The notes below the pieces were generated by a model. It was given only the letters and a program-made list of their open reading frames with translations. It had not been told where the DNA came from and searched no databases. 64,000 nt of DNA, from contig CAUJET010000142.1 of the NCBI GenBank assembly GCA_963169665.1, forward strand, positions 1-64,000, read 5' to 3'. This document shows, piece after piece, positions 55,938 through 64,000 of the stretch. Both the position numbers and the translations under genes were made by a program. Each line of letters starts with the position of its first letter. Position 1 is the first letter of the stretch. This DNA is from Actinomycetota bacterium. GTDB lineage: Bacteria > Actinomycetota > Acidimicrobiia > Acidimicrobiales > Ilumatobacteraceae.

Positions 55938-55962
55938 CCGATATTGATCGTGTCAATATCGG
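55938..55962. promoter_or_regulatory. Perfect palindromic operator candidate CCGATATTGA-TCGTG-TCAATATCGG
   Basis: 10-bp arms, 5-bp spacer, in the 115-bp divergent promoter of the MaoC-like and LLM genes. Confidence 0.6.
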
Positions 55963-56026
55963 CGGCGAGATCGTGGTACGGTCGCGCTCAGCAGGCAGCA
56001 CCCCAACAGCACCTCGGAGGGTCGAC

Positions 56027-57193
56027 ATGGGCATCAAGGTCGGAGCGTTCTTCTTCGGTGGCGTCGAGATGTCGGATGCGGGCGCCGGTGCGCCGAACCC
56101 GATGGATCGCCGCTACGACAACCAGACGTGCTGGGACGCGACGATGAAGTACATCGACGCCGGCATCGCCGCCGACCGCCTCGGCTTCGACAGCTTCTGG
56201 ACCACCGAGCACCACTTCCAGTACGAGGGGTACGAGGTCATCCCCAACGGCCTGCTGATCTCCACCTGGATCGCCGCCAAGACCCAGAACGTCCGCCTCG
56301 GCGCGATGTTCAACGTCGTCCCCCAGTGGCATCCGCTGCGCCTCGCTGAGGACTTCGCCACGCTCCACAACCTGTCGGGCGGCCGCGGCATCCTCGGCGT
56401 CGGCCGCGGCACCGTGCCCCGCGAGATCCTCCACCTCAACAACGACCACATCTCGATCGGCTCGCACGACAATCCCGATCAGGTGAGCGACGACGCCCGC
56501 AACCGCGAGTGGTTCGAGGAGGCGATGGAGGTCGTGCGCACCTCCCTCACGCAGGAGAGCTTCTCCTTCACCGGCAAGTACTTCCAGTTGCCCGTGCCCG
56601 GCATCCCCGACCGCGGCAAGACCGTGACCGAGCTCACCCTCGTCCCACGCCCCATCCATCCGTTCGAGACCTGGCAGGCCGCCACCAGCCCGCCCACGGT
56701 GGAGTACTGCCCGGTGGTCGACCACGGTGCAGTGTTCTGGAACCAGCACCCCACGTTCATCAAGCGCATGTGGGATCGCTACGGCGAACTGCACGAGCAG
56801 ACCCACGGCTCGAACCTCGCCCGCGGCGACAAGCGGATGCTCGTGGTGAGCACCCGCATCGAGGACACCCACGACGAGGCGATGCGCACGGCGCGCAACG
56901 GCCACGACGAGTTCTGGAAGTTCCTCGGCCCCTACGGCTGGAGCCGTGGCTACATGGGCCCCGACGGCAAGCCGGTCGGCCCGGGCCTCATCCCCACGCT
57001 CGAGGAATCGATGGAGCAGAAGACCATCCTCGTCGGCACCGCCGAGGAGGTGGCCGCCGACATCCAGATGTACCGCGACCTGCTCGGCTGCGACTACATC
57101 ACCATCTTCCCGCACCTCGTGGGCGATCCGTACTCGAAGGCGGTCGAGCAGATGGAGCGGTTCATGACCGAGGTGCTCCCGCTGGTGTCGTGA
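56027..57193 (+). CDS. LLM-class flavin-dependent (luciferase-like) oxidoreductase
   Basis: GIKVGAFFFGGVEM...DRLGFDSFWTTEHHFQYEGYEVIPNGLLISTWIAAKTQNVRLGAMFNVVPQWHPLRLAEDFATLHNLSGGRGILGVGRGTVP; GGAGG RBS. Confidence 0.92.
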   Translation: MGIKVGAFFFGGVEMSDAGAGAPNPMDRRYDNQTCWDATMKYIDAGIAADRLGFDSFWTTEHHFQYEGYEVIPNGLLISTWIAAKTQNVRLGAMFNVVPQWHPLRLAEDFATLHNLSGGRGILGVGRGTVPREILHLNNDHISIGSHDNPDQVSDDARNREWFEEAMEVVRTSLTQESFSFTGKYFQLPVPGIPDRGKTVTELTLVPRPIHPFETWQAATSPPTVEYCPVVDHGAVFWNQHPTFIKRMWDRYGELHEQTHGSNLARGDKRMLVVSTRIEDTHDEAMRTARNGHDEFWKFLGPYGWSRGYMGPDGKPVGPGLIPTLEESMEQKTILVGTAEEVAADIQMYRDLLGCDYITIFPHLVGDPYSKAVEQMERFMTEVLPLVS

Positions 57194-57203
57194 GCGGTCG
57201 ATC

Positions 57204-57776
57204 GTGACCGTCGCTCCAGCGAGCACCACCTCCACGGGCGACGCTCGTCAGTTGGGTGCGGCGATCCGACGTCGCCGCCTCGACGCCGGTCTCACCCTCG
57301 TCCAACTCGCGGCGAAGGCGGAGCTGTCGCAACCGTTCCTGTCGCAGGTGGAGAACGACCGAGCCCAGCCGTCGATGGAGTCGCTGTTGCGCATCGCCCG
57401 AGCGCTCGACACCACACCGCAGTTGCTGTTCGATCCACCGGCGGATCACGACGCGCCGCTCACCGTCGTACGTGCCGGTGACGACGCTGGTGTCCCCGCC
57501 TATCGGCCCCTGGTCGCCGGCGACGCGCCGTTCCACGTCGTCGAATTCACCGATCTCCCGCGCGAGTTCGTCGACGCCTGGACCCACGAGGGGTTCGAGG
57601 CCGCGTACGTGGTGAGCGGCGAGGTGGAGATCGACGTGAACGGCACGATCACCCGGCTCGCCGCAGGCGACTCGGTGAGCTACGACGCGCGCCTGCCCCA
57701 TCGCCACCGAACGGTGAGCCGTCGTCCGGCCCGCCTGCTGCTGATCGAGACCAGCACGCGACACCCGCACCTGTAG
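57204..57776 (+). CDS. XRE-family regulator with C-terminal cupin domain
   Basis: LGAAIRRRRLDAGLTLVQLAAKAELSQPFLSQVENDRAQPSMESLLRIARAL; cupin EAAYVVSGEVEIDVNGTITRLAAGDSVSYDARLPHRHR. Confidence 0.92.
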   Translation: MTVAPASTTSTGDARQLGAAIRRRRLDAGLTLVQLAAKAELSQPFLSQVENDRAQPSMESLLRIARALDTTPQLLFDPPADHDAPLTVVRAGDDAGVPAYRPLVAGDAPFHVVEFTDLPREFVDAWTHEGFEAAYVVSGEVEIDVNGTITRLAAGDSVSYDARLPHRHRTVSRRPARLLLIETSTRHPHL

Positions 57777-57800
57777 CCGGCCGCGACCGACATCGACGGG

Positions 57801-58700
57801 TCAGCCCGCGGCGCGCTTGCGCGGGTCGTGCGGGAACGCCCGCGCCGCGATCACCTTCGCCGACACCACATCGGCGCGCTCCACCACGTCGTCGAGGCGA
57901 TCGCCGAGTGCCGTCACGAGCGAGTCCTGCGACCGGTCGGTCGCGACCTCGATCTCGTCACGCACCCGCCGTCCCTCGATGGTGAGCGCGCCGTCGTCGA
58001 GCCAGCCGCGCTCGTGCATCTGCGCGGTCGCCCGATCGACGGCGCCGGGTAGGCAACCGCGCGTCGCGCTGTACTCGCCCGGTGCGTAGCCGAGCCACAT
58101 CTCCGTGAGCACGTTGATCGTCACCATGTCGAGCCCGGTCGCGACGCACGCACCGAGGTGCCCGTCGCCGCGGTGCTCGCGCACCAACTCAGCGGCGCGC
58201 CACAACCGACCGTGCGGCGTCGACGGCATCGGCAGCTCGCGCAAGCCGCTGAACAACGGCCGACCGAGGCCGTCGATGGTTCCGATCGCCGCCAGGATCG
58301 GTGCCGAGATCGCCTCGGCGGTCTCGGCGGTGACGAGCTGTTCGAGGCTCTCGGTCGCTCCCTGTTCACGCGCGGCGAGCACGTCGTCGCGACTGCACTG
58401 CGACGCGCCGTGCAGGTACACCCGACCGAGCAACGCCGGCTCGAACACGCCGAACGTCGCCACCACGGCCGCAGCACTCGGCTGACCGAGGGCCGCGGCA
58501 CGACCCCACACGTAGCCATCGAAGAATCCGAGCCCGAGCGCTTGCACCCGCTCGGCCGCCTGGCGGGACCACCAGCCCTGGGTGGCGATCGGTTCCACTG
58601 CGTCGCGCAGGCGGCGTGCCGGCGACGTGGGCAGCGTGGGCGCTGGGATCGGCATGGCCGGCGGCTCGATGAACGCGGCAACGATGTCGTCGTAACTCAT
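57801..58700 (-). CDS. SCO6745-family-like hypothetical protein
   Basis: 300 aa; ALGLGFFDGYVWGRAAALGQPSAAAVVATFGVFEP..., GDGHLGACVATGLDMVTINVLTEMWLGYAPGEYSATRGC. Confidence 0.65.
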   Translation of the reverse strand: MSYDDIVAAFIEPPAMPIPAPTLPTSPARRLRDAVEPIATQGWWSRQAAERVQALGLGFFDGYVWGRAAALGQPSAAAVVATFGVFEPALLGRVYLHGASQCSRDDVLAAREQGATESLEQLVTAETAEAISAPILAAIGTIDGLGRPLFSGLRELPMPSTPHGRLWRAAELVREHRGDGHLGACVATGLDMVTINVLTEMWLGYAPGEYSATRGCLPGAVDRATAQMHERGWLDDGALTIEGRRVRDEIEVATDRSQDSLVTALGDRLDDVVERADVVSAKVIAARAFPHDPRKRAAG

Positions 58701-58793
58701 GCGCCGATCCTTCCAGGCGCGGCCGCGCCTCGGCGGCACGATGGCACGACCACGTGAGCCGCAGGACACCGCATCGGCAATACTCGTCCCCGC

Positions 58794-59942
58794 ATGATCG
58801 CTCGCCCCACCGCCCCCGACATCGTCATCACCGGCACCGGGTTGGCGCATCCGCCGCACACGGTGTCCAACGCCGAACTCGTGGTGTCGCTCACCGAGGC
58901 GGTCACGATCTGGAACGAGGCCAACGCCGACGCGATCGAGCGCGGCGACCTGACGGCCCGGGCGGTGCCCGACGAGGAGTTCATCCTGAAGGCCTCGGGC
59001 ATCCGGTCGCGCTACGTGATGGAGAAGGAGGGCGTACTCGATCCGAGCCGCATGCGCCCCCTGCTCGAGCAGCGTTCGGAGGAGCAGCTCGGCATCCAGG
59101 CCGAGATGGCGGTCCCGGCCGTGATGGATGCGCTCGCCAAAGCGGGCAGGGTGCCCGCCGACGTCGACGCGATCATCGTCGGCTGCTCCAACCTGCAGCG
59201 CGCCTACCCGGCCGTGTCGATCGAACTCCAGGATGCGATCGGCGCCGGCGGCTGGGCGTACGACATGAACGTGGCGTGCAGTTCGGCGACGTTCTCGATG
59301 CAGGCGGCTGCCGATGCGCTGCGCAGCGGCACGGCGAACTGCGTGGTCGTCGTGAATCCCGAGATCACCTCGGGCCACAACAACTTCGAGCTGCGCGACT
59401 TCCACTTCATCTTCGGCGACGCATGCACCGCCGTGGTGATGGAACGCGCCGACGACGCCGTCGTCGACGACACCTGGGAGGTGCTCGGCACCAAGCTCGC
59501 CACGCAGTTCTCGAACAACATCCGCAACGACTTCGGCTTCCTGAACTCGAGCGAGGCCCGACCCGGCGTCGACCGCGACCCGCACGAGCTGATCTTCCGC
59601 CAGCGCGGTCAGCAGGTGTTCAAGGAGGTGTGCCCGATGGTGTCGGCACACATCAAGGACCACCTCGCCGCACTCGACCTCGACGCACAGCAGGTGCGCC
59701 GGTTCTGGCTGCACCAGGCGAACCTGAAGATGAACCAGCTGATCGCGAAGGGCGTGCTCGGCCGGGTGCCCGACGAGAACGAGGCGCCGGTGGTGCTCGA
59801 CGAGTTCGCCAACACCAGCTCGGCCGGATCGGTGATCGCGTTCCACCGTCACCGCGACGATCTCGCCGCCGGCGACCTCGGTGTGATCTGCAGCTTCGGC
59901 GCCGGCTACAGCGTCGGCAGCATCATCGTCCGCAAGCGCTGA
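58794..59942 (+). CDS. 3-oxoacyl-ACP synthase III-like (FabH-related) condensing enzyme
   Basis: IVITGTGLAHPPHTVSNAELV...GIRSRYVM, WAYDMNVACSSATFSMQAAADAL (Cys nucleophile), FWLHQANLKMNQLI (His), EFANTSSAGSVIAF (Asn). Confidence 0.9.
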   Translation: MIARPTAPDIVITGTGLAHPPHTVSNAELVVSLTEAVTIWNEANADAIERGDLTARAVPDEEFILKASGIRSRYVMEKEGVLDPSRMRPLLEQRSEEQLGIQAEMAVPAVMDALAKAGRVPADVDAIIVGCSNLQRAYPAVSIELQDAIGAGGWAYDMNVACSSATFSMQAAADALRSGTANCVVVVNPEITSGHNNFELRDFHFIFGDACTAVVMERADDAVVDDTWEVLGTKLATQFSNNIRNDFGFLNSSEARPGVDRDPHELIFRQRGQQVFKEVCPMVSAHIKDHLAALDLDAQQVRRFWLHQANLKMNQLIAKGVLGRVPDENEAPVVLDEFANTSSAGSVIAFHRHRDDLAAGDLGVICSFGAGYSVGSIIVRKR

Positions 59943-59973
59943 CCCTCGCAGCGACGAGCAGCGACGCAACCGC

Positions 59974-60411
59974 TCAGTCGGCGTTGCGCATCATCTCCGC
60001 CATGCGCTCGAGCGCCGGCATCAGCACCTCGCGGTAGCGGAGCTGCACCCCCGATTCGTCCATCGCCTGCGTCATGCAGTCGACCCACATGTCGCGCGCG
60101 GCGGCACCGATCGTGAACGGTTGGTGTGCGTGACTGATGCACGGCGACCCGTGACGTTCCACGAACAGCGGCGGCCCACCGAGCCACCCCGAGAGGTACT
60201 CGAAGAGGCTGACCCGCATCGGCCCGAGATCTGGCTGGTGCATACGTCGCAGCGGCCCGTAGGCGGGGTCGCTGTCCATCACGTCGTAGAACGTGTCGAC
60301 GAGCCGGCGGATGCCGGCCTCGCCGCCGAGCAGTTCGTAGATGGTGTGGTCGGCCAGTTCGGCCGCGACCTGGGCGCGCCGCGCCCCGATCGCCGTGTCG
60401 TCGATGCTCAC
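59974..60411 (-). CDS. Truncated hemoglobin (group II-like)
   Basis: TIYELLGGEAGIRRLVDTFYDVMDSDPAYGPLRRMHQPDLGPMRVSLFEYLSGWLGGPPLFVERHGSPCISHAHQPFTIGAAARDMWVDCM. Confidence 0.92.
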   Translation of the reverse strand: MSIDDTAIGARRAQVAAELADHTIYELLGGEAGIRRLVDTFYDVMDSDPAYGPLRRMHQPDLGPMRVSLFEYLSGWLGGPPLFVERHGSPCISHAHQPFTIGAAARDMWVDCMTQAMDESGVQLRYREVLMPALERMAEMMRNAD

Positions 60412-60435
60412 GGTCCCCTCCGGGGGGTGACGGGC

Positions 60436-61611
60436 TCAGCTCTGGATGAGCTGTGCCATCTGCTCGTGGTAGTGCGCGATCTTGCACTCGCGCTCGTTCA
60501 GGATGTGCTCGGTGTACGCGCTCGACCGCTTGGTGCGCTTCAGCTGCTCGTAGATGCCGATGTCCTCACCGACGACGACCTTGAGGCCCTCCCAGTGCTT
60601 CAGCATGCGCTGGTAGTACTTCTCGTACTCCGGGTCGTTGCGATCGCCCGGGTAGATGAGCTGCCAGGTGAGGAACTTGGTGCGGTCGACGTCGATCGGG
60701 ATCGGGTTGAACACCTGGATGTGCTCGGGGTTGCAGTTGAACACCGTGTTCGGGAACACCACGTAGTGGCAGATCGCGTACTTGTGGTGGTCCGGGTCCT
60801 GGGCGAGCTGGTCGCGGTACTCGGAGCGAGGGACGAAGCACATGTAGTTGGTGGGCTGCGGACCCTGCTCGGTGTGGAGTTCACGGTCGAGGATGTGGAA
60901 CGACGTGTCGCGGGCCGACTTCACGAACTCCGGCGAGACATGGTGCAACTCGATCGTGTGGTAGATCTCGTTGAACCCGTCGACGATGGCCTTGTAGCTC
61001 ACGGGCACGTCCCACTCGAGCACCTCGTGCAGGACCATGTCCTCCATCTTGAACTGCCCGAGGTCCGCCGTGATCTCGGTGCCGATCCAGTCGAGCAGCG
61101 GGATGCACTTGCCGGGGCCGGCCATGTTGATCCACACGAAGCCGCCCCATTCGTCGGCGGCCACCGCTGGTGCGCGCACGTCGCGGAGGTGCTCCTCGTT
61201 GAAGTCCTGCCGCTCCGGCAGACCGACGAGCTTGCCGGTCGTGTCGTACACCCACCCGTGGTACGGGCAGGTGAACCGGCGGGCACCGCAGCCGCTCCAC
61301 TCGGGCACGAACGACGGGCCGCGGTGCATGCACACGTTGTGGAACGCGGCCACGGAGCCGTCGGGCTGGCGGGTCATGACCACGGTCTCGCCGTGGCCCT
61401 CGAAGCTGTGCCAGTCGCCGGGGTTCTTCAGCTGCTCCGACCGGGCGGCGATGATCCAACTCTTGGTGAGCACCTTCTCCCGCTCGAGCTCGAACTGGAC
61501 CGGGTCGGTGTAGCAGTTGCGGCTCATCTTGGACGGGCCGTAGTCGGGGACGTTCTTGATCCCGGGACCCAGACGAACCGGAACGTCTCCGCGTGATGCG
61601 ACGTGAACCAT
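60436..61611 (-). CDS. Rieske non-heme iron aromatic ring-hydroxylating oxygenase alpha subunit
   Basis: NVCMHRGPSFVPEWSGCGARRFTCPYHGWVYDTTG (CxH..CxxH), FNEIYHTIELHH mononuclear iron region. Confidence 0.93.
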   Translation of the reverse strand: MVHVASRGDVPVRLGPGIKNVPDYGPSKMSRNCYTDPVQFELEREKVLTKSWIIAARSEQLKNPGDWHSFEGHGETVVMTRQPDGSVAAFHNVCMHRGPSFVPEWSGCGARRFTCPYHGWVYDTTGKLVGLPERQDFNEEHLRDVRAPAVAADEWGGFVWINMAGPGKCIPLLDWIGTEITADLGQFKMEDMVLHEVLEWDVPVSYKAIVDGFNEIYHTIELHHVSPEFVKSARDTSFHILDRELHTEQGPQPTNYMCFVPRSEYRDQLAQDPDHHKYAICHYVVFPNTVFNCNPEHIQVFNPIPIDVDRTKFLTWQLIYPGDRNDPEYEKYYQRMLKHWEGLKVVVGEDIGIYEQLKRTKRSSAYTEHILNERECKIAHYHEQMAQLIQS

Positions 61612-61701
61612 TGGCAGTACCCCCTAGCCAGAAACGGACGTGTCCGACCTGCGGCGCCACCGGCAGGACCGGATGGGTGTGGCGATACGAGTCGAAGTAG
61701 A

Positions 61702-61723
61702 ACGAATGTTATACAACGTTCGT
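61702..61723. promoter_or_regulatory. Imperfect palindrome ACGAATGTTATACAACGTTCGT, TetR operator candidate
   Basis: 18/22 symmetric positions, between divergent Rieske and TetR genes, 2 bp upstream of candidate -10 TAGGAT of the TetR gene. Confidence 0.55.
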
Positions 61724-61740
61724 ACTAGGATCAAGGACGT

Positions 61741-62304
61741 ATGCCGAAGTTCGTGGACGTCGAGGAACGCCGTGTCGAGCTCACCGACGCCGCCGCCCGC
61801 CTGATCGCCCGCGCCGGCATCGGGGCCGCGACGATGCGCGAGGTCGCCGCCGAGGCCGGTCTCAGCACGGGCAGCCTCACCCATTACTTCGCCGACAAGC
61901 GCGAGCTCCTGCTGTGCACGTTCCAGGCCTCCCTGTCGGGCCGCCGTTCACAGCGCAGCACGCGAGGACAGGACGCCGCGTCGCAGCTGCGCGCCACGCT
62001 CGAGGGTGCGCTGCCGGTCGACGACGATCGACGTCGGCACTGGATGGTCACGGTCGCGTTCTGCGCCCAGGCTGCGGGTGACGACGAGCTCGCCGATGCG
62101 CAACGCGACGCGTACCGCGAGTTCCGCGGGCACGTCGCCCGGCAGGTCGAACGAGCGGGCATCGCCGACGGCGACCGCGCGGTCGTCGTCGCCGAGCGCT
62201 TCATCGCCGCCGTCGACGGCGTGGCGATCCAGGCACTGTTCGACCCCGAGTCGTGGCCCGCCGAGCGCCAGCTCGCGGCGCTCGACGACCTCCTGCGCGC
62301 CTGA
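61741..62304 (+). CDS. TetR-family transcriptional regulator
   Basis: EERRVELTDAAARLIARAGIGAATMREVAAEAGLSTGSLTHYFADKRELLLCTF. Confidence 0.92.
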   Translation: MPKFVDVEERRVELTDAAARLIARAGIGAATMREVAAEAGLSTGSLTHYFADKRELLLCTFQASLSGRRSQRSTRGQDAASQLRATLEGALPVDDDRRRHWMVTVAFCAQAAGDDELADAQRDAYREFRGHVARQVERAGIADGDRAVVVAERFIAAVDGVAIQALFDPESWPAERQLAALDDLLRA

Positions 62305-62332
62305 CGGCCGGCGCCCGCAACGCGTCTCGGCC

Positions 62333-62944
62333 TCAGGTTCCGCCCCACGAGACGATCGTCGACCACAGCTGGTCGACGCGAGTGACGAGCTGGTCGAGGT
62401 CGCCAACGTTGGCGATCACGGCATCGGCCACCTCGCGGCGTTGCTCGTCGGTCGCCTGCGACGAGATGCGGGCACGCACGTCGGCCTCGGCCATGCCGCG
62501 TTGCACCGCTCGTTCGACTCGCAGCTCCTCGGGGGCCTCCACCACGATCACCCGCGTGTACGAGTGCGCCGGGTCGCTGCGGCCGAGGTTGCTCTCCACG
62601 AGGATCGCCATGTCGAGTACCACGATCGAGTCGTCGGGGAGTTCGTCGAGCCGATCGGCCATCTCGGCGTTGATGGCCGGGTGGCTGATGGCGGTGAGCC
62701 GGGCGAGTGCATCTGGCCGCCCGAAAGCAGCCCGTGCGAGCGCAGCTCGGTCGATGTGGCCGTCGGCGTCGGCGATGCCGTCGCCGAACTCGGCGATCAC
62801 TGCCGCCTCCGCTCGCCCGCCGGGAGCGATCACCACACGCCCGAGCGCGTCGACGTCGATGACGGCGGCGCCGCGGTCGCCGAGCATCGCGGCGACGGTC
62901 GACTTCCCCGATCCGATCCCGCCGGTGAGTCCGATGATGAGCAT
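62333..62944 (-). CDS. coaE: Dephospho-CoA kinase
   Basis: MLIIGLTGGIGSGKSTVAAMLGDRGAAVIDVDALGRVVIAPGG..., ISHPAINAEM, VVLDMAILVESN. Confidence 0.95.
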   Translation of the reverse strand: MLIIGLTGGIGSGKSTVAAMLGDRGAAVIDVDALGRVVIAPGGRAEAAVIAEFGDGIADADGHIDRAALARAAFGRPDALARLTAISHPAINAEMADRLDELPDDSIVVLDMAILVESNLGRSDPAHSYTRVIVVEAPEELRVERAVQRGMAEADVRARISSQATDEQRREVADAVIANVGDLDQLVTRVDQLWSTIVSWGGT

Positions 62945-63010
62945 CGCGGCAGCGTAGGCAACTCGGCGCACCGGTGGGCATGTCGCCCGGGCACCGGCAA
63001 GAATCGGGCG

Positions 63011-64000
63011 GTGTCGAGAGTGACGTTGCAGACCGTCGCCGATCATGTGGGCGTCAGCCGCATGACGGTGTCGAACGCGTTCTCGCGGCCCGACCAGCTG
63101 TCGGCCGACCTGCGCCGGCGGATCCTCGAAGCGGCCGACGAGCTCGGCTACGCCGGCCCCGACCCTGCTGCCCGTGCGCTCGCCCGTGGCACCACCGGCG
63201 CCGTCGGGGTACTGCTCACCGACAACCTGCAGGACGCGTTCACCGACGAGGTGGCCGCCTTGTTCTTCGGTGCCGTCGCCCGCGAGTTGGAGTCGAGCGG
63301 GCTGGCGCTCACGCTGCTGTCGTCGTCCGGTGACACCGGCGGCTCGGGGCACATCCCGGCCCGCGACATCCCGCTGGACGGCGCGCTCGTGTACTCCTGC
63401 GACACCACCTCCGACGCGGTCGAGTGGCTGCGCCGACGCAAGCTCCCGCTGGTGTTCGTCGACCAGACGCCGGTTCCTGGCGTGTCGAGCATCAACATCG
63501 ACGACCGTGGCGGCGCCCGGGAAGCGGCGAGCCACCTGGTCGGGCTCGGCCACCGCCGCATCGGCATCGTCACGTCCGCATACTCGGGGCGGGCCGGTCT
63601 CACCGACGACCCGCTCGCGAGCCCTGCGCACGTGAGCCGCGAACGAATGCACGGGTGGCTCGAGGCGCTCACCGAGCACGGCATCACACCGCAGGTCGCT
63701 CAGCAGCCACGCTCGGGCGAGGACACCGGCCGAGCCGGCGCGGAACTCCTGCTCGACCTGCGCGAGCCGCCGACCGCGATCCTCTGCTTCTCCGACGCGA
63801 TGGCGTACGGCGCGGTCCAGGTCGCACAGGAGCGCGGCCTCCACGTACCCGGCGACCTGTCGGTGGTGGGCTTCGACGACAACCCGCTCGCGGCGAGGAT
63901 GCGCCCGGCCCTCACCACGGTGCGCCAGGACGTCACCGCCAAGGGCAACGCCGCGGTGACCGAGCTGCGACAGTCGCTGGAGCGTTCGCGTACGGGTACG
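63011..64000 (+). CDS. LacI-family transcriptional regulator, C-terminus off the right edge
   Basis: VSRVTLQTVADHVGVSRMTVSNAFSRPDQLSADLRRRILEAADELGYAGPDPAARALARGTTGAVGVLLTD...LSVVGFDDNPLAARMRPALTTV. Confidence 0.93.
   Translation, partial: MSRVTLQTVADHVGVSRMTVSNAFSRPDQLSADLRRRILEAADELGYAGPDPAARALARGTTGAVGVLLTDNLQDAFTDEVAALFFGAVARELESSGLALTLLSSSGDTGGSGHIPARDIPLDGALVYSCDTTSDAVEWLRRRKLPLVFVDQTPVPGVSSINIDDRGGAREAASHLVGLGHRRIGIVTSAYSGRAGLTDDPLASPAHVSRERMHGWLEALTEHGITPQVAQQPRSGEDTGRAGAELLLDLREPPTAILCFSDAMAYGAVQVAQERGLHVPGDLSVVGFDDNPLAARMRPALTTVRQDVTAKGNAAVTELRQSLERSRTGT

Noticed and set aside
1-64000. tRNA, rRNA, CRISPR, integrase/transposase or prophage signatures
   Set aside because: None recognised by eye; a tRNAscan/Infernal run would be needed to exclude small RNAs.

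Overview
High-GC (actinobacterial, Acidimicrobiia/Ilumatobacter-like by gene content; the taxonomy is inference) chromosomal window with about 46 protein genes. I saw no rRNA, tRNA, CRISPR array or transposase by eye. Most genes are metabolic or regulatory: sulfatase, globins, TauE/SafE exporter, class-III aminotransferase, DUF72, ArsR-AHSA1 pair, 2OG-Fe(II) oxygenase, MenC/NSAR-GNAT pair, BCCP-carboxyltransferase fusion, LigD polymerase domain, PrfC, two GGDEF-EAL proteins, SGNH/acyltransferase surface cluster, DUF4097-cyclase-GH84 operon, pirin, GcvT and dimethylglycine-dehydrogenase-like C1 enzymes, S8 protease, DHA2 MFS transporter, beta-CASP MBL-PPOX fusion, LLM oxidoreductases, KASIII-like enzyme, Rieske oxygenase, CoaE and a LacI regulator. 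The signals most worth following up are: (i) four independent ECF sigma factor / membrane-anchored partner modules with overlapping stop/start codons and no visible zinc anti-sigma motif; (ii) an overlapping DUF4097-nucleotidyl cyclase-GH84 (O-GlcNAcase-like) operon; (iii) one ORF joining a beta-CASP metallo-hydrolase to an F420/PPOX domain; (iv) a three-protein SGNH cluster carrying ~120-aa RLxDTR repeats, apparently circularly permuted between two of the proteins; (v) a Trp-every-5-residues C-terminus on a subtilase; (vi) a ~52-bp element (43/52 identical by hand alignment) upstream of two unrelated genes; and (vii) recurrent TAnnnT-N6-9-start promoters suggesting widespread leaderless transcription. 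The supplied ORF track contains many long antisense/shadow ORFs caused by GC skew. Starts were refined by hand where possible. All family calls come from reading motifs, not database searches.
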